From: Siphonodentalium dalli
Taxonomy: Eukaryota; Mollusca; Scaphopoda; Gadilida; Siphonodentaliidae
Assembly: GCA_032622095.1 (NCBI GenBank)
Contig: CP136065.1
Coordinates: 118,087,195-118,151,194 of the forward strand
Length of the DNA stretch: 64,000 nucleotides
Direction of reading: 5' to 3'
In this document: positions 22,743 through 34,577 of the stretch, in pieces
How positions within the stretch are numbered: position 1 is the first letter of the stretch
Layout of the letters: every line of letters begins with the position of its first letter
The notes under the pieces: generated by a model
What the model saw: the letters and a program-made list of their open reading frames with translations, nothing else
What the model was told of the DNA's origin: nothing
The model's database searches: none
Made by a program: the position numbers and the translations under genes

Positions 22743-23655
22743 GGGACATGTCTCTATTCCGAAGGTTCGCTATTCCGAAGGTTCACTATTCCGAAGGTTC
22801 TCTATTCCGAATGTTCACTATTCCGAAGGTTCGCTATACCGAAGGTTCGCTATTCCGAAGGTTTTTGTTATTTTAAGGTTAATTCTATATTTAAAGTATT
22901 GAGAGGGTTCATGCATTATCACGAAGACTCCTTTTATGAAGAAAATAACTTAAAACATTAAATGAATACTGGAGGCTATAGAACATACTGCGTAGCAGAA
23001 TATCACGGAATAGACGGGTATGAGATTAACCTAACTGCAATTGTGACTTTGTATTGACTTTACAGGCCCTCTTAATTTTCAAGTCACCGATTATTTTTTA
23101 TAGTGCTTTGATATAAGGTTTTAATAACAATTTATGCCATAAAATATGATTAAACTGCTATAAATTATAATTCATCACCATTTGAAAAGTTTGTGTCTCA
23201 GAAGATGCCCATAGAGAAATAGAAAACAGCTGAAATCATAAAAAGATTCCCCCCGTTATGGCTCCCAGAATGCAACAGAATACAAACTAAAAATAGTTAT
23301 TCCCCCTCCATTGAAAATAATACACTTTGCGCAACAAAACCAGATGAAACTTCAGCACAAAAGCACGTTAGTAATTCAACAAAAACAACATGTTTATTAT
23401 GCTTGCTTATTATACCGGATAAGTTGAAAATACAATGTCAGAGAGCTTCCAATTCAGTTTCAAATGGTGATCTGGCGGTTGATTTTTCTTTCAAATACAG
23501 ATTGCCAGTTCGGACAGACTGTATCTCTCACATGTAGTTTATTTCAGTCATGCAGTCATCGTGTTTTCACTTTGCATAATAAACGATAAACTGACACTTT
23601 CTTCTTGCTAATAATAACCGACATCTGGGACAATTTGGGAATTAGAATGGGGTTT
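22743..23655 (+). mobile_element. Dispersed element E, copy 2
   Basis: Begins ACATGTCTCTATTCC and the 16-bp array (22750-22863), then GGTTTTTGTTATTTTAA, and continues to TTTGGGAATTAGAA. It is the inverted counterpart of 17045-18125. No coding content is seen. Confidence 0.7.
22750..22863 (+). repeat. 16-bp minisatellite TATTCCGAAGGTTCGC, locus 3
   Basis: Seven units with single-base variants such as CCGAATG and ATACCG. They are free of stops in the forward frames. Confidence 0.9.
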
Positions 23656-23661
23656 ATATAA

Positions 23662-23810
23662 GAAATGAACGGCGGTTTCAATGTGGTCATGGGATATTGA
23701 CCGCGAGAAAAATTCAGCAAACTGCATGAATCCCGAAGGGGTTCATGCGGAGTTTGCTGATTTTTTATCGCGGTCAAAACCCATGACCACGTTGAATCCG
23801 CCGTTTATTA
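23662..23810. repeat. Near-perfect ~150-bp palindrome (hairpin MITE or hairpin RNA locus)
   Basis: AATGAACGGCGG on the left pairs with CCGCCGTTTATT on the right. Inside, GTGGTCATGGG pairs with CCCATGACCAC, TTGACCGCGA with TCGCGGTCAA, TCAGCAAACT with AGTTTGCTGA, and CATGAA with TTCATG, around a short CCCGAAGGGG centre at about 23732-23741. No coding role is evident. It could be a palindromic MITE. Confidence 0.8.
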
Positions 23811-23879
23811 TTTATATTCATATACCTACGCACTTCTCCAAATATGTCCGTTATTTCGTCAAAAACACTTTTTCAAATA

Positions 23880-24050
23880 TCTCCGTTATTTCGTTTATAA
23901 AAATAATTTCCTATTTCTATATTTCCCTCTATATTTCGCCTATTTCGCTATTTCGTTGTATTTTCCTATTTCGATTTTTCGTGCTATATCAATATTTCGC
24001 TGTATTTTCATATTTCGCTTTTTCGTTGTATTTCATATTTCAATAATTCA
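23880..24050 (+). repeat. Degenerate TATTTCG-rich tandem region
   Basis: Irregular repeats of TATTTCG, TTTCGTTGTATTT and TCCTATTTC. The open frame across it is a low-complexity artefact. Confidence 0.6.
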
Positions 24051-24366
24051 CAAAATTTGACATATTATGGGATATGGGATTATATGATAACCAACATTAT
24101 GATAGTCAATCGAACATCTCGTGCCACCCGTGCTCGCGATTAGATGCCACTAGCCATCCAATCGTGAACCTCGATTACATATTGTTTGCTATCAAATCCT
24201 TGGCGTATTGGCTGACTAGATACTCAAGCAGTCGGTAATGTCCGACAATCCCCGGTGATTTCCGGGACCAATGTGTTCATAAACATATGAACGACATTGG
24301 AAGTGACGTCACGTTACGTTCATAGGTTTATGAACGCATTGAATAAGGGGGCGTGTCTACCGTAAC

Positions 24367-24875
24367 GCCGGGGTGGGTGGGTGGTCAAAGCCACCAACAG
24401 GCAATTTTTTCCGCAACTAAAAAAAAAATTTCCTGCTTGTTTTTTAGTGTTTTGGCAATGAGTTGGGCTTCAAAACCACTTTGAATGAGAGAAATAATGT
24501 AATTCTAACTGTAAACTGACTGCAGGCAGTTATCGTGTTGTATTTTGTTGCAAATTTTGAAATCCAAGATGGCCGCTGGCAGCCATGTTTTTTTGGCCGA
24601 ATGACCTCAAAATGACTCATTCCAATTTACATGTCCATGTTAACATCCATGATAAATAGTATGCACATAAATTCATATACAGCTGTTTACAGTGAATTTC
24701 CCCCCGCAAATCTCTGTTTTAGTGTTAAAAGGGGGGGGTGGGTGTCAAAAAATGGTCGGAAAAAACTGCCGAAAACGAAAAAAATTTGGCGGTGGGGTGG
24801 GTGGGTACAAAAAATGATCGAAAGGGAAAAAATGCCATACGTGCCTGAATTTTTTTTCCGACCCCCCCCCCCCTG
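24367..24875 (-). mobile_element. Truncated inverted copy of the CAGGGG hAT-like element
   Basis: Matches the complement of about 20282-20780, including GGCCGCTGGCAGCCATG, AACATCCATGATAAATAG and the CCGACCCC..CTG end at 24875. The other terminus, with its G-run, is missing and the copy starts at GCCGGGGTGGG. Confidence 0.75.
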
Positions 24876-24879
24876 TTTG

Positions 24880-25267
24880 ACTCGCCAATTACCAGCAAAT
24901 GAACACACATCATCTTCACTGCGACCACAATTAGCTACATTGGAACATTTTGTGTCCAAATCATCTAAACAACCTTCATTTTGACCCTGGTTTAGACAAA
25001 TAATAGCAATTTAAGCAGAATTATGTGCAATTCGTTCAATCTCGTGTTCATGTCCGACAACAGTTTCTGCCGACGATGTCTGCATTCTTTCTTACTCAGA
25101 AGTTGGCTTTAAAAGTCTTCTGAATAAATGTTATAAGTACAGCAAAACGTGGAAATCTGCAAAAATGTGCAAAAAGCGAAATTATTGTCTTTGACATTGT
25201 GTCCACACGCAAACGCTCAAACGCTCAAACGCTCCAACGACAGAACATAAATGGTTTCTCTGACTGA
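24880..25267. other. Unassigned DNA upstream of the LINE fragment
   Basis: A short CAAACGCT-type tandem lies at 25206-25240. No gene is seen. Confidence 0.35.
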
Positions 25268-25646
25268 GCACTCTGAAGGAAGTCAAAGACGTTATTCACC
25301 TTGGTATCCCTCAAAATAATCGGTCGGATAGATCTCGAAATATTGACAGAGCATGCGAAATTCTAAGAAGGACATTTTTCGGTGCATGTCGGATCGCCAA
25401 TCACCAAATTCCTGACTCCTTAATTCATCTACTCTTGAAATCTTTAAATGTGTAGTAATCCCAAAGGCATTATATGGATGTGAAATGTGCACGGTATGGC
25501 CTGACAAACACAAGTTGAGAGAGCATATCGTATGTGTATAAAACATATTAAATGTCTGCCTACTAGCACAAGTACATAACTTTCACTGTCAATACTTGGT
25601 TTAACACCACTGCAAAAACTTTTATTTTTGGGAACACTAATAAATC
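25268..25646 (+). pseudogene. LINE reverse transcriptase fragment, 5' part of an interrupted copy
   Basis: A decayed piece of a non-LTR retrotransposon ORF2, downstream of the polymerase catalytic motif. IHLGIPQNNRSDRSRNID, then LRRTFFGAC, is followed after a frameshift near 25446 by VIPKALYGCEM, the LYGCE-type motif of LINE reverse transcriptases. After another stop near 25577 comes SILGLTPLQKLLFLGTLIN, reaching the target duplication at 25638-25646. The frame continues at 35297 on the far side of the foldback element. Stops and shifts show it is dead. LINE clade not assigned. Confidence 0.75.
25638..25646 (+). repeat. Left 9-bp target-site duplication TAATAAATC
   Basis: An exact match to 35288-35296. 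It lies within the LINE reading frame. Confidence 0.93.
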
Positions 25647-25710
25647 ACGAACATGACATTTGGAACTTATTCCCTATTCCTTATTCCTTATTTTTAAAAA
25701 TGTCGCTTTT
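25647..25710 (+). repeat. Left terminal inverted repeat, unique part
   Basis: Contains three related TATTCC(C/T)TATTCC words before ATGTCGCTTTT. It pairs with 35224-35287. Confidence 0.9.
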
Positions 25711-27127
25711 GACCGATTTGACGGCATGGGTGGGTGGCCGGCCCCAAATACCAACTAGAAACACCCCGACCCCCCACACATCACCCCCGGGGGGTGCCAC
25801 CCGAGGGGGTGAAAATGGGGTATGGACCATTTTCGAGTACGGAAAGGATTTCGACCGATTTGACGGCATGGGTGGGTGGCCGGCCCCAAATACCACCTAG
25901 AAACACCCCGCCCCCACCCATCACCCCTGGGGGGTGCCACCCCGAGGAGGTGAAAATGGGGTATGGACCATTTTCGAGAACGGAAAGGATTTCGACCGAT
26001 TTGACGACATGGGTGGGTGGCCGGCCCCAAATAACACATAGAAACACCCCGACCCACCACCCATAACCCGAGGGGGTGAAAATGGGGTATGGACCATTTT
26101 CGAGAACGGAAAGGATTTCGAGGGTTTCGACGGCATGGGTGGGTGGCCGGCCCCAAATACCACCTAGAAACACCCCGACACCCACCCATCATCCGGGGGG
26201 GGGGGGCCACCCCGAGGGGTGAAAATGGGTTATGGACCATTTTCGAGTACGGAAAGGATTTCGAGGGTTTCGACGGCATGGGTGGGTGGCCGGCCCCAAA
26301 TACCACCTAGAAACACCCCGACCCCCCACCATCACCCCCGGGGGGTTGCCACCGGGGGGGGGGTGAAAATGGGGTATGGACCATTTTCGAGAACGGAAAG
26401 GATTTTGACCGATTTGACGGCATGGGTGGGTGGCCGGCCCCAAATACCACCTAGAAACACCCCGACCCCCCACCCATCACCCCCGGGGGGTGCCACCCGA
26501 GGGAGTGAAAATGGGGTATGGACCATTTTCGAGAACGGAAAGGATTTCGACCGATTTGACGGCATGGGTGGGTGGCCGGCCCCAAATACCACCTAGAAAC
26601 ACCCGACCCCCACCCATCACCCCCGGGGGGTGTGACCCCGAGGGGCGAAAATGGGGTATGGACCATTTTCGAGAACGGAAAGGATTTCGAGGGTTTTGAC
26701 GGCATGGGTGGGTGGCCGGCTACAAATACCACCTAGAAAAACCCGACCCCCACCCATCACCGCCGGGGGGGTGCCACCCGAGGGGGTGAAAATGGGGTAT
26801 GGACCATTTTCGAGAACGGAAAGGATTTCGACCGATTTGACGGCATGGGTGGGTGGCCGGCCACAAATACCACCTAGAAACACACCGAACCCCACCCATC
26901 ACCCCCGGGGGGGTGCCACCCGAGGGGGTGAAAAATGGGGTATGGACCATTTTCGAGAACGGAAAGGATTTCGACCGATTTGACGGCATGGGTGGGTGGC
27001 CGGCCCCAAATACCACCTAGAAACACCCCGACCCCCACCATCACCCCCGGTGGGGGGGGGGGTGCCACCCGAGGGGGTGAAAATGTGGTATGGACCATTT
27101 TCGAGAACGGAAAGGATTTCGACCGAT
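25711..27127 (+). repeat. Satellite A, left arm, about 10 units of ~142 bp
   Basis: Each unit runs GACCGATTTGACGGCATGGG, GGCCGGCCCCAAATACCACC, AAACACCCCGACC, CATCACCCC, GTGCCACCCGAGGGGGTG, GGTATGGACCATTTTCGAG, AACGGAAAGGATTTC. Units differ mostly in G/C run length and by GAGGGTTT versus GACCGATTT. Several frames are open on both strands because the unit has few stops. The predicted peptides rich in VFGAGHPPMPS are artefacts. Confidence 0.95.
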
Positions 27128-27282
27128 TTTTCAGTGCAGCGTGTATTATAAGCGGGCGTGGCACCTTTTCCGTGCAGTGTGTGTCATAAGTCGGCGTGGC
27201 ACTTTTTTAATGCATCGTGTGTTATAAGTGGGCGTGTGTTATAAGTGGGCGTGGCACTTTTTTAGTCCAGCGTGTGTCATAA
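27128..27282 (+). repeat. Island of satellite B inside satellite A
   Basis: About four B units (GTGCAGCGTGTRTTATAAG, GGGCGTGGCAC) interrupt A. The right edge joins directly to CATAAATACCACC of an A unit. Confidence 0.9.
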
Positions 27283-28186
27283 ATACCACCTAGAAACACC
27301 CCGACTCCCACCCATCACCACCGGGGGGGGGGGGGGGGGTGCCACCCGAGGGGGTGAAAATGGGGTATGGACCATTTTCGAGAACGGTAAGGATTTCGAC
27401 AGATTTGACGGCGTGGGTGGGTGGCCGGCCCCAAATACCACCTAGAAACACCCCGATACCCCACCATCACCCCAGGGAGGTGCCACCCCGACGGGGTGAA
27501 AATGGGGTATGGACCATTTTTGAGAACGGAAAGGATTTCGACCGATTTGACGGCATGGGTGGGTGGCCGGCCCCAAATACCACCTAGAAACACCCCGACC
27601 CTTCACCCATCACCCCCGGGGGGTGCCACCCCGAAGGGGTGAAAATGGGGTATGGACCATTTTCGAGAACGGTAAGAATTTCGACCGATTTGACGGCATG
27701 GGTGGGTGGCCGGCCCCAAATGCCATCTAGAAACACCCGACCCCCACCCATCACCCCCGGGGGGGGGGTGCCACCCGAGGGGGTGAAAATGGGGTATGGA
27801 CCATTTTTGAGAACGGAAAGATTTCGACGGATTTGACGGCATGGGTGGGTGGCCGGCCCCAAATACCACCTAGAAACACCCCGACCACCCCACCCATCTC
27901 CACCGGGGGTGCCACCCGAGGGGGTGAAAATGGGGTATGGACCATTTTCGAGAACGGTAAGAATTTCGACCGATTTGACGGCATGGGTGGGTGGCCGGCC
28001 CCAAATGCCATCTAGAAACACCCGACCCCCCACCCATCACCCCCGGGGGGGGGGGGTGCCACCCGAGGGGGTGAAAATGGGGTATGGACCATTTTTGAGA
28101 ACGGAAAGATTTCGACCGATTTGACGGCATGGGTGGGTGGCCGGCCCCAAATACCACCTAGAAACACCCCAACCCTCCACCCGTCA
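27283..28186 (+). repeat. Satellite A, left arm, inner block of about 6 units
   Basis: Same unit as the outer block. The block ends CCACCCGTCACTCCGTGCAG, and the inverted form of that junction is found at 34565-34590 in the right arm. Confidence 0.93.
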
Positions 28187-29668
28187 CTCCGTGCAGTGTG
28201 TGTCATAAGTCGGCGTGGCACTTTTTTAATGCAGCGTGTGTTATAAGTGGGCGTGTGTTATAAGTGCAGCGTGTGTTATAAGCGGGCGTGGCACCTTTCA
28301 GTGCAGCGTGTGTTATAAGTGGGCGTGGCACTTTTTTAGTCCAGCGTTTGTTATAAGTGGGCGTGTGTTATAAGTTGGCGTGTCACTTTTTTAATGCAGC
28401 CTGTGTTATAAGTGCGCGTGGCACCTTTTCAGTGCAGCGTGTGTTATAAGTGGGTGTGGCACTTTTTAATTGCTGCGTGTGTTATAAGTTGGCGTGGCAC
28501 TTTTTCAGTGCAGCTTGTGTTATAAGTGGGCGTGGCACTTTTTTTTAGTTCAGCGTGTGTTATAAGTGGGCGTGGCACTTATTTTAGTGCAGCGTGTGTT
28601 ATAAGTGGGCGTGTGTTATAAGTGCAGCGTGTGTTATAAGTGTGCGTGGCACTTTTTAAATGCAGCGTGTGTTATAAATGGGCGTGGCACTTTTTTAGTG
28701 CAGCGTGTGTTATAAGTGGGCGCGTGTTATAAGTGCAGCGTGTGTTATAAGTGGGCGTGACACTTTTTAAACGCAGCGTGTGTTATAAGTCGGCGTGGAA
28801 CTTTTTTAGTGCAGCGCGTGTTATAAGTGGGCGTGGCACATTTTAAGTGCAGCGTGTGTTATAAGTGGGCGTGGCACTTTTTCAGTGCAGCTTGTGTTAT
28901 AAGTGGGCGTGGCACTTTTTTAGTTCAGCGTGTGTTATAAGTGGACGTGTGTTATAAGTGCAGCGTGTGTTATAAGTGGGCGTAGCACTTTTGAATGCAG
29001 CGTGTGTTATAAGTGGGCGTGGCACTTTTTCAGTGCAGCGTGTGTTATAAGTGGGCGCGTGTTATAAGTGCAGCGTGTGTTATAAGCGGGCGTGGCACTT
29101 TTTAAATGCAGCGTGTGTTATAAGTGGGCATGGCACCTTTTCAGTGCAGCATGTGTTATAAGTGAGCGTGGCCCTTTTTCAGTGCAGCGTGTGTTATAAG
29201 TGGGCGTGTCACCTTTTCAGTGCAGCGTGTGTTATAAATGGGCGTGGCACTTTTTCAGTACAGCGTGTGTTATAAGTGGGCCTGGCACTTTTTTAGTGCA
29301 GGGTGTGCTATAAGTGGGCGTGGCACTTTTTCAGTACGGCGTGTGTTATAAGTGGGCGTGGCACTTTTTCAGTGCAGCGTGTGTTATATGTGGGCGTGTG
29401 TTATAAGATGGCGTGTCACTTTTTAAATGCAGCGTGTGTTATAATTTGGCGTGTCACTTTTTCAGTGCAGCGTGTGTTATAAGTGGTCATGGCACCTTTT
29501 CAGTGCAGCGTGTGTTAAAAGTGGGCGTGGCACTTTTACAGTGCAGCGTGTGTTATAAGTGGGCATGGCACTTTTTAGTGCAGCGTGTGTTATAAGTGGG
29601 CGTGGCACTTTTTCAGAGCAGCGTGTATTATAAGCGGTCGTGGCACTTTTTTAGTTCAGCGTGTGTTA
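28187..29668 (+). repeat. Satellite B, forward, ~38-bp unit
   Basis: The basic unit is GTGCAGCGTGTGTTATAAG plus TGGGCGTGGCACTTTTTCA. Shorter 20-21-bp subunits (GTGTTATAAG plus TGGGCGT or TGCAGC) are inserted irregularly. Nearly every unit holds TTATAA. Noncoding. Confidence 0.95.
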
Positions 29669-30413
29669 TAACACACTTATAACACACGCTGCACTTATAA
29701 CACACGCCCATTTATAACACACGCTGCACTGAAAAAATGCCACGCCCACTTATAACACACGCTGCATTGAAAAGGTGCAACGCCCACTTATAACACACGC
29801 TGCGTTGAAAAAGTGCCACGCCCACTTATAACACACGCTGCACTAAAAAAGTGCAACACCACTTATAACACACGCTGCATTAAAAAGTGCCACGCCTACT
29901 TATAACACACGCTGCATTTAAAAAGTGTCACGCCCACTTATAACACACGCTGCACTTATAACACATGCACACATATAACACACGCTGCACTAAAAAAGTT
30001 CCACGCCCACTTATAACACACGCTGAACTAAAAAAAAGTTCCAAGCCCACTTATAACACAAGCTGCACTGAAAAAGTGCCACGCTCACTTATAACACACG
30101 CTGAACTAAAAAAGTGCCATGCCCACTTATAACACAAGCTGCACTGAAAAGGTGCCACGCCCACTTATAACACACGCTGCACTTAAAAAGTGCCCCGCCC
30201 ACTTATAACACACGCTGCACTGAAATAGCCACGCCCACTTATAACACAGGCTGCATTAAAAAGTGCCACGCCCACTTATAACACAGGCTGCACTGAAAAG
30301 TGCCACGCCCACTTATAACAAACGCTGCATTAAAAAAGTGACACGCCAACTTATAACACACGCTGCACTTAAAAAGTGCCACGCCCACTTATAACACACG
30401 CTGCACTGAACAA
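29669..30413 (-). repeat. Satellite B, inverted, proximal block
   Basis: The same unit in reverse (CACGCCCACTTATAACACA, CGCTGCACTGAAAAAGTGC). It starts at the head-to-head junction GTGTGTTATAACACAC (29661-29676) and is broken by the nested repeat after CTGCACTGAA. Confidence 0.95.
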
Positions 30414-33400
30414 GACAGTCAAAGACTGTGGGGTCGCTCACCAGACTGCAAAGACTGATAAGACTGGGACTCTTGAGACCATAACAGTCAGAACTTTTCA
30501 TAATCACTTTAAAAGAAGCGGATCTACACAGGATATGTGGCTAGAGAGGCTTCATGTCGATCAGCGAATATCTACCTTTAAATTACCAATGGAACACTAC
30601 AGATCCCCCTCCAGCTAAACATATCCCCTCCTGACCGGGCTCCAGATTCCCAAGTCTTAGGTTAGAATTTCAAACTTTCTCAATTGTTCGAAATTTCCAA
30701 TCTCACAAGCACCGTTTTATAAACTATTTAGACATGTTTGAAGCCCAATTATCCATGAACCCGAAAACAACATATATATGTCAAGATTAATCAGTCAGGT
30801 AGTTCCAAGGTAGATGTTTTAAGTGAAGTCCCCATAGCCCCGTCATTTCTTGACAGGTTGACCTCATGTTAACAAATCTGAATCTCAGTCACTAAAGGAT
30901 CCTCCATACTATATGTAAGCTAAATAGTCCAACCTCTCTTGAGAAGACATTTTTAAGTATTACTATAGAGACATACAGTTATGTCCCTGGTCCCAGTCTA
31001 TTTAATCTGGTGACCCCATCTGAATAAATTTGAATCCCAGATACCAAAGAACCATTCATACTAAATATCAATAAAATAGACCTGATGGTCTATGTGAAGG
31101 AAGCATATTAAGAGGAAAACTTTCCTTTGCTTGACCCCTCGTTGACAAGTTGACCCCATTTAAAACCAATGACTCCATTTGAAAAAAAAATCTGAACTCC
31201 AGGTCACCCAAGGACTATTCATACCAAATATGAACCCGTTCAACCTGATGGTACAGCAGAAGAGGTAGTTTTTAAGAATTACTACGGAGAGCAAGAGTTA
31301 TGGCCCTGCCTTCATAACCATTTGATAGAGTGACCTCATTTAAACAAATATGAATGTAAGTCACCTAGGGAACATCTACACCAAATATGAACCCATTCAG
31401 TCTAGAGAAGATGTGAGCTCAAAAATTACATTTCATTGAACAAATCTGTAAATCACCCCCCCCCCCCCCCCCCCCCCCAACACAGTGGCGACATCCCTGC
31501 AAGAATATGACATACATCATTTATTTGGATGCCTATTGCCTTAACAAAATTACCATGACCTGGAAAGCCAGTGCATTCTCTTTTATATGGGAGGCTTCCC
31601 ATGGGAGCATATATAAGAGAATGCACAAGCACAGGGTCTCACCAGCACAACTCTGGTCATGAAATGGTTAATATTAATAGTAAAAATAAACTTTATCTTT
31701 CAAACAGGCAATTTGTATCTGAGATAAACATGGGATAAAATTCCATTCATAAAGCCACTATCAGCAACAAGAATGTCTGGGAGACCTGTTGACATGAAGA
31801 TAATTAATGATGGCACAAACATTTGCCCAGTGATACCAATGTATTGTGTTACTCCTACAGCTGTGTTCAAAACAAGGATTTACATCCACACCTAAATATT
31901 TAAACCCATTTGGTCTTTAATATGTATCTGGAGAAGAAAACAATTGATGGACGGATAGAGACATAATGACAGATGGATGGATGGGAAAACAGTCTGACAT
32001 AGATACTGACAAATTCAATCCAATATACCCCCCCCCCCCCAAGTTTTCTTTTCAGGGTATAATGAGTTCAATTGGATACTGGTGGTTAAGAACATAATAT
32101 TCGAACAGCCAAGCCTGAACATAGTGTCTGACATTTGCACAATGAGGTCCCATAAGGGTGAATTTAATGACACAATCCTGCAATGCGGGCTAGCATCACC
32201 AAATTCACTCTCTGGGGACCTCATTCTGTGTAGGCCTCAACTGCTATGGGAGACATAGCATTAGATTGAAGTTCTCCAGTTAAAGTTGGTGATGTGCACC
32301 CACTGGGCACCTCAATTATGCATTTTATATTCACAAATTAGGGGATATAGAAACTAAATAGAAGGGAAAAAGTAAGTAAAAATGTCAATTTAAGTGCCTA
32401 TATACTTCCCAGAAGATGAGGCTTAAGCAGAATGAGGACCCTGGCTAGTGTATTTGGTGATGCTAGTCTGCTGTGCAGGGTAGCATAACTAAATTCACCC
32501 TCTGGGAACCTCATTCTGCAAATGCCAGACACACTAAATTCAGGTTAGAGAACAATAATTTGTTTTTATTTTAATAACACACATTGGCATGAGTGCTGTC
32601 TGGTGCATTAAGTTCACACCTGTCAGCCTGATAAACATCTCAATTGATGCCTGTGTGTGTATTTATATTAACTCTCTCTGTCTGTAGCTAATACAATTGA
32701 CTTAATATGCTGGTGGGGGAGATCCTGTGAGTTATGAAATGAGATAGGGTGGAATGCTGTTGGTTGGGGGCAGGGTGGGGTTCTGGGTCATGTGGGGGGA
32801 GGGTGATAATTTTTGTTGTATGTTAAATTGATCAAGGAGTTCCTGAATTATTATTTTTTTGGGAATTATGGCCCTGCCTGCACCCGAATTTGACCTAGTG
32901 ACCCCATTTGAACAAATCTGAACCCCAGTCATTCAATGACCCCACATACCAAATATAAACTAAATCGGCACAATGGTTATAGACAAGAAGTCGTTATAAG
33001 AATTACCAAGGAGGAATATAGTTATGGCCCTGGTTTCGCAACTGTTTGACACAGTGACCTCATTTGAACAAATCTGAATCACAGTCACCTATGGAACATC
33101 CACACCAAATATGATCAAAATACAAAAATGTAATTTTTTGGTTTTTAGAGTTATGTCCCTGGCTCTGCCCCTAATGACCCAGTGATCCAATTTGAACAAA
33201 TCTGATTCCCAGTCACCCAAGGTCCCTCAGTACCAAATATAAGCTAAATCGGCCGAATATTTTTGTAGATGAAGTCATTGTAAGAATTACTATGAGTTAT
33301 GGCCCTGGTTTCTCAACTAATTGACCGGGTGACCTCATTTGAACAAATCTGAACACCAGTCACCCAAGGACCCTCCATACCAAATATTAGCTAAATCGGC

Positions 33401-33696
33401 ACAATGGTTATGGACAAGAAGTTACTATGGAGGAATAGAGTTATGACCCTGGTTTGGCAACTATTTGACCCAGTGACCTCATTTGAACAAATCTGAATGA
33501 GAGTCACCTAGGGAACATCCACACCAAATATGAACCAATTTGGTATGATGGTTTCAGAGGAGAAGATGTTTTTTTTAAAGTTGACGGACGGACAGACGGA
33601 CAGACGGACAGACAGACAGACAGACAGACGGACGGACGGACGACGGACGAGGAGTGATGACTATAGCTCCACCGGAGACTTCGTCTCAGGTGAGCT
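30414..33696 (+). repeat. 3.3-kb dispersed repeat nested in satellite B
   Basis: Satellite B stops at about 30413 and resumes at 33697. The first 250 bp carry an open frame (TVKDCGVAHQTAKTDK.., 30407-30618) that I do not recognise. About 30830-33560 consists of diverged tandem units of about 140-150 bp holding TTTGAACAAATCTGAA, CAGTCACCCAAGGACC and GAGTTATGGCCCTGG. The end is a GACG/GACA tract at 33582-33657 and a hairpin at 33665-33696 (AGCTCCACC pairs with GGTGAGCT), then an A-run. A P-family MITE lies inside, and the poly(C) runs at 31456-31478 and 32029-32040 are within it. Confidence 0.75.
31530..31667. mobile_element. P-family MITE fragment, copy 4
   Basis: Retains TTACCATGACCTGGAAAGCC, ATATAAGAGAATGCAC and the ..GGTCATGAAATGG end followed by TTAA at 31668-31671. 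The left end is too diverged to place. Confidence 0.6.
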
Positions 33697-34577
33697 AAAA
33701 AGTGCTACGCCCACTTATAACACACGCTGCACTTATAACACACGTCCACTTATAACACACGCTGCACTAAAAAAATGCCACGCCCACTTATAACACACGC
33801 TGAACTAAAAGGGTGCCACGCCCACTTATAACACACGCTGAACTAAAAAAGTGCCACGCCCACTTATAACACAAGCTGCACTGAAAAAGTGCCACGCCCA
33901 CTTATAACACACGCTGCACTTAAAATGTGCCACGCCCACTTATAACACGCGCTGCACTAAAAAAGTTCCACGCAGACTTATAACACACGCTGCGTTTAAA
34001 AAGTGTCACGCCCACTTATAACACACGCTGCACTTATAACACGCGCCCACTTATAACACACGCTGCACTAAAAAAGTGCCACGCCCATTTATAACACACG
34101 CTGCATTTAAAAAGTGCCACGCACACTTATAACACACGCTGCACTTATAACACACGCCCACTTATAACACACGCTGCACTAAAAAAAAGTGCCACGCCCA
34201 CTTATAACACACGCTGAACTAAAAAAAAGTGCCACGCCCACTTATAACACAAGCTGCACTGAAAAAGTGCCACGCCAACTTATAACACACGCAGCAATTA
34301 AAAAGTGCCACACCCACTTATAACACACGCTGCACTGAAAAGGTGCCACGCGCACTTATAACACAGGCTGCATTAAAAAAGTGACACGCCAACTTATAAC
34401 ACACGCCCACTTATAACAAACGCTGGACTAAAAAAGTGCCACGCCCACTTATAACACACGCTGCACTGAAAGGTGCCACGCCCGCTTATAACACACGCTG
34501 CACTTATAACACACGCCCACTTATAACACACGCTGCATTAAAAAAGTGCCACGCCGACTTATGACACACACTGCACG
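33697..34577 (-). repeat. Satellite B, inverted, distal block
   Basis: Continues the inverted B array after the nested repeat, with the same short subunits. It ends GACACACACTGCACGGAG at the junction with satellite A. Confidence 0.95.

Noticed and set aside
25628-28221. Many overlapping 60-180-codon open frames with VFGAGHPPMPS or GRPQIPPRNT repeats
   Set aside because: They are satellite A read in several frames on both strands at once. The unit is G/C-rich with few stops, and G-run length changes shift the frames without constraint.
28187-34577. Regular 38-bp repeats resembling a CRISPR array
   Set aside because: Repeats are directly abutting with no unique spacers, invert at 29669, and belong to eukaryotic satellite B.
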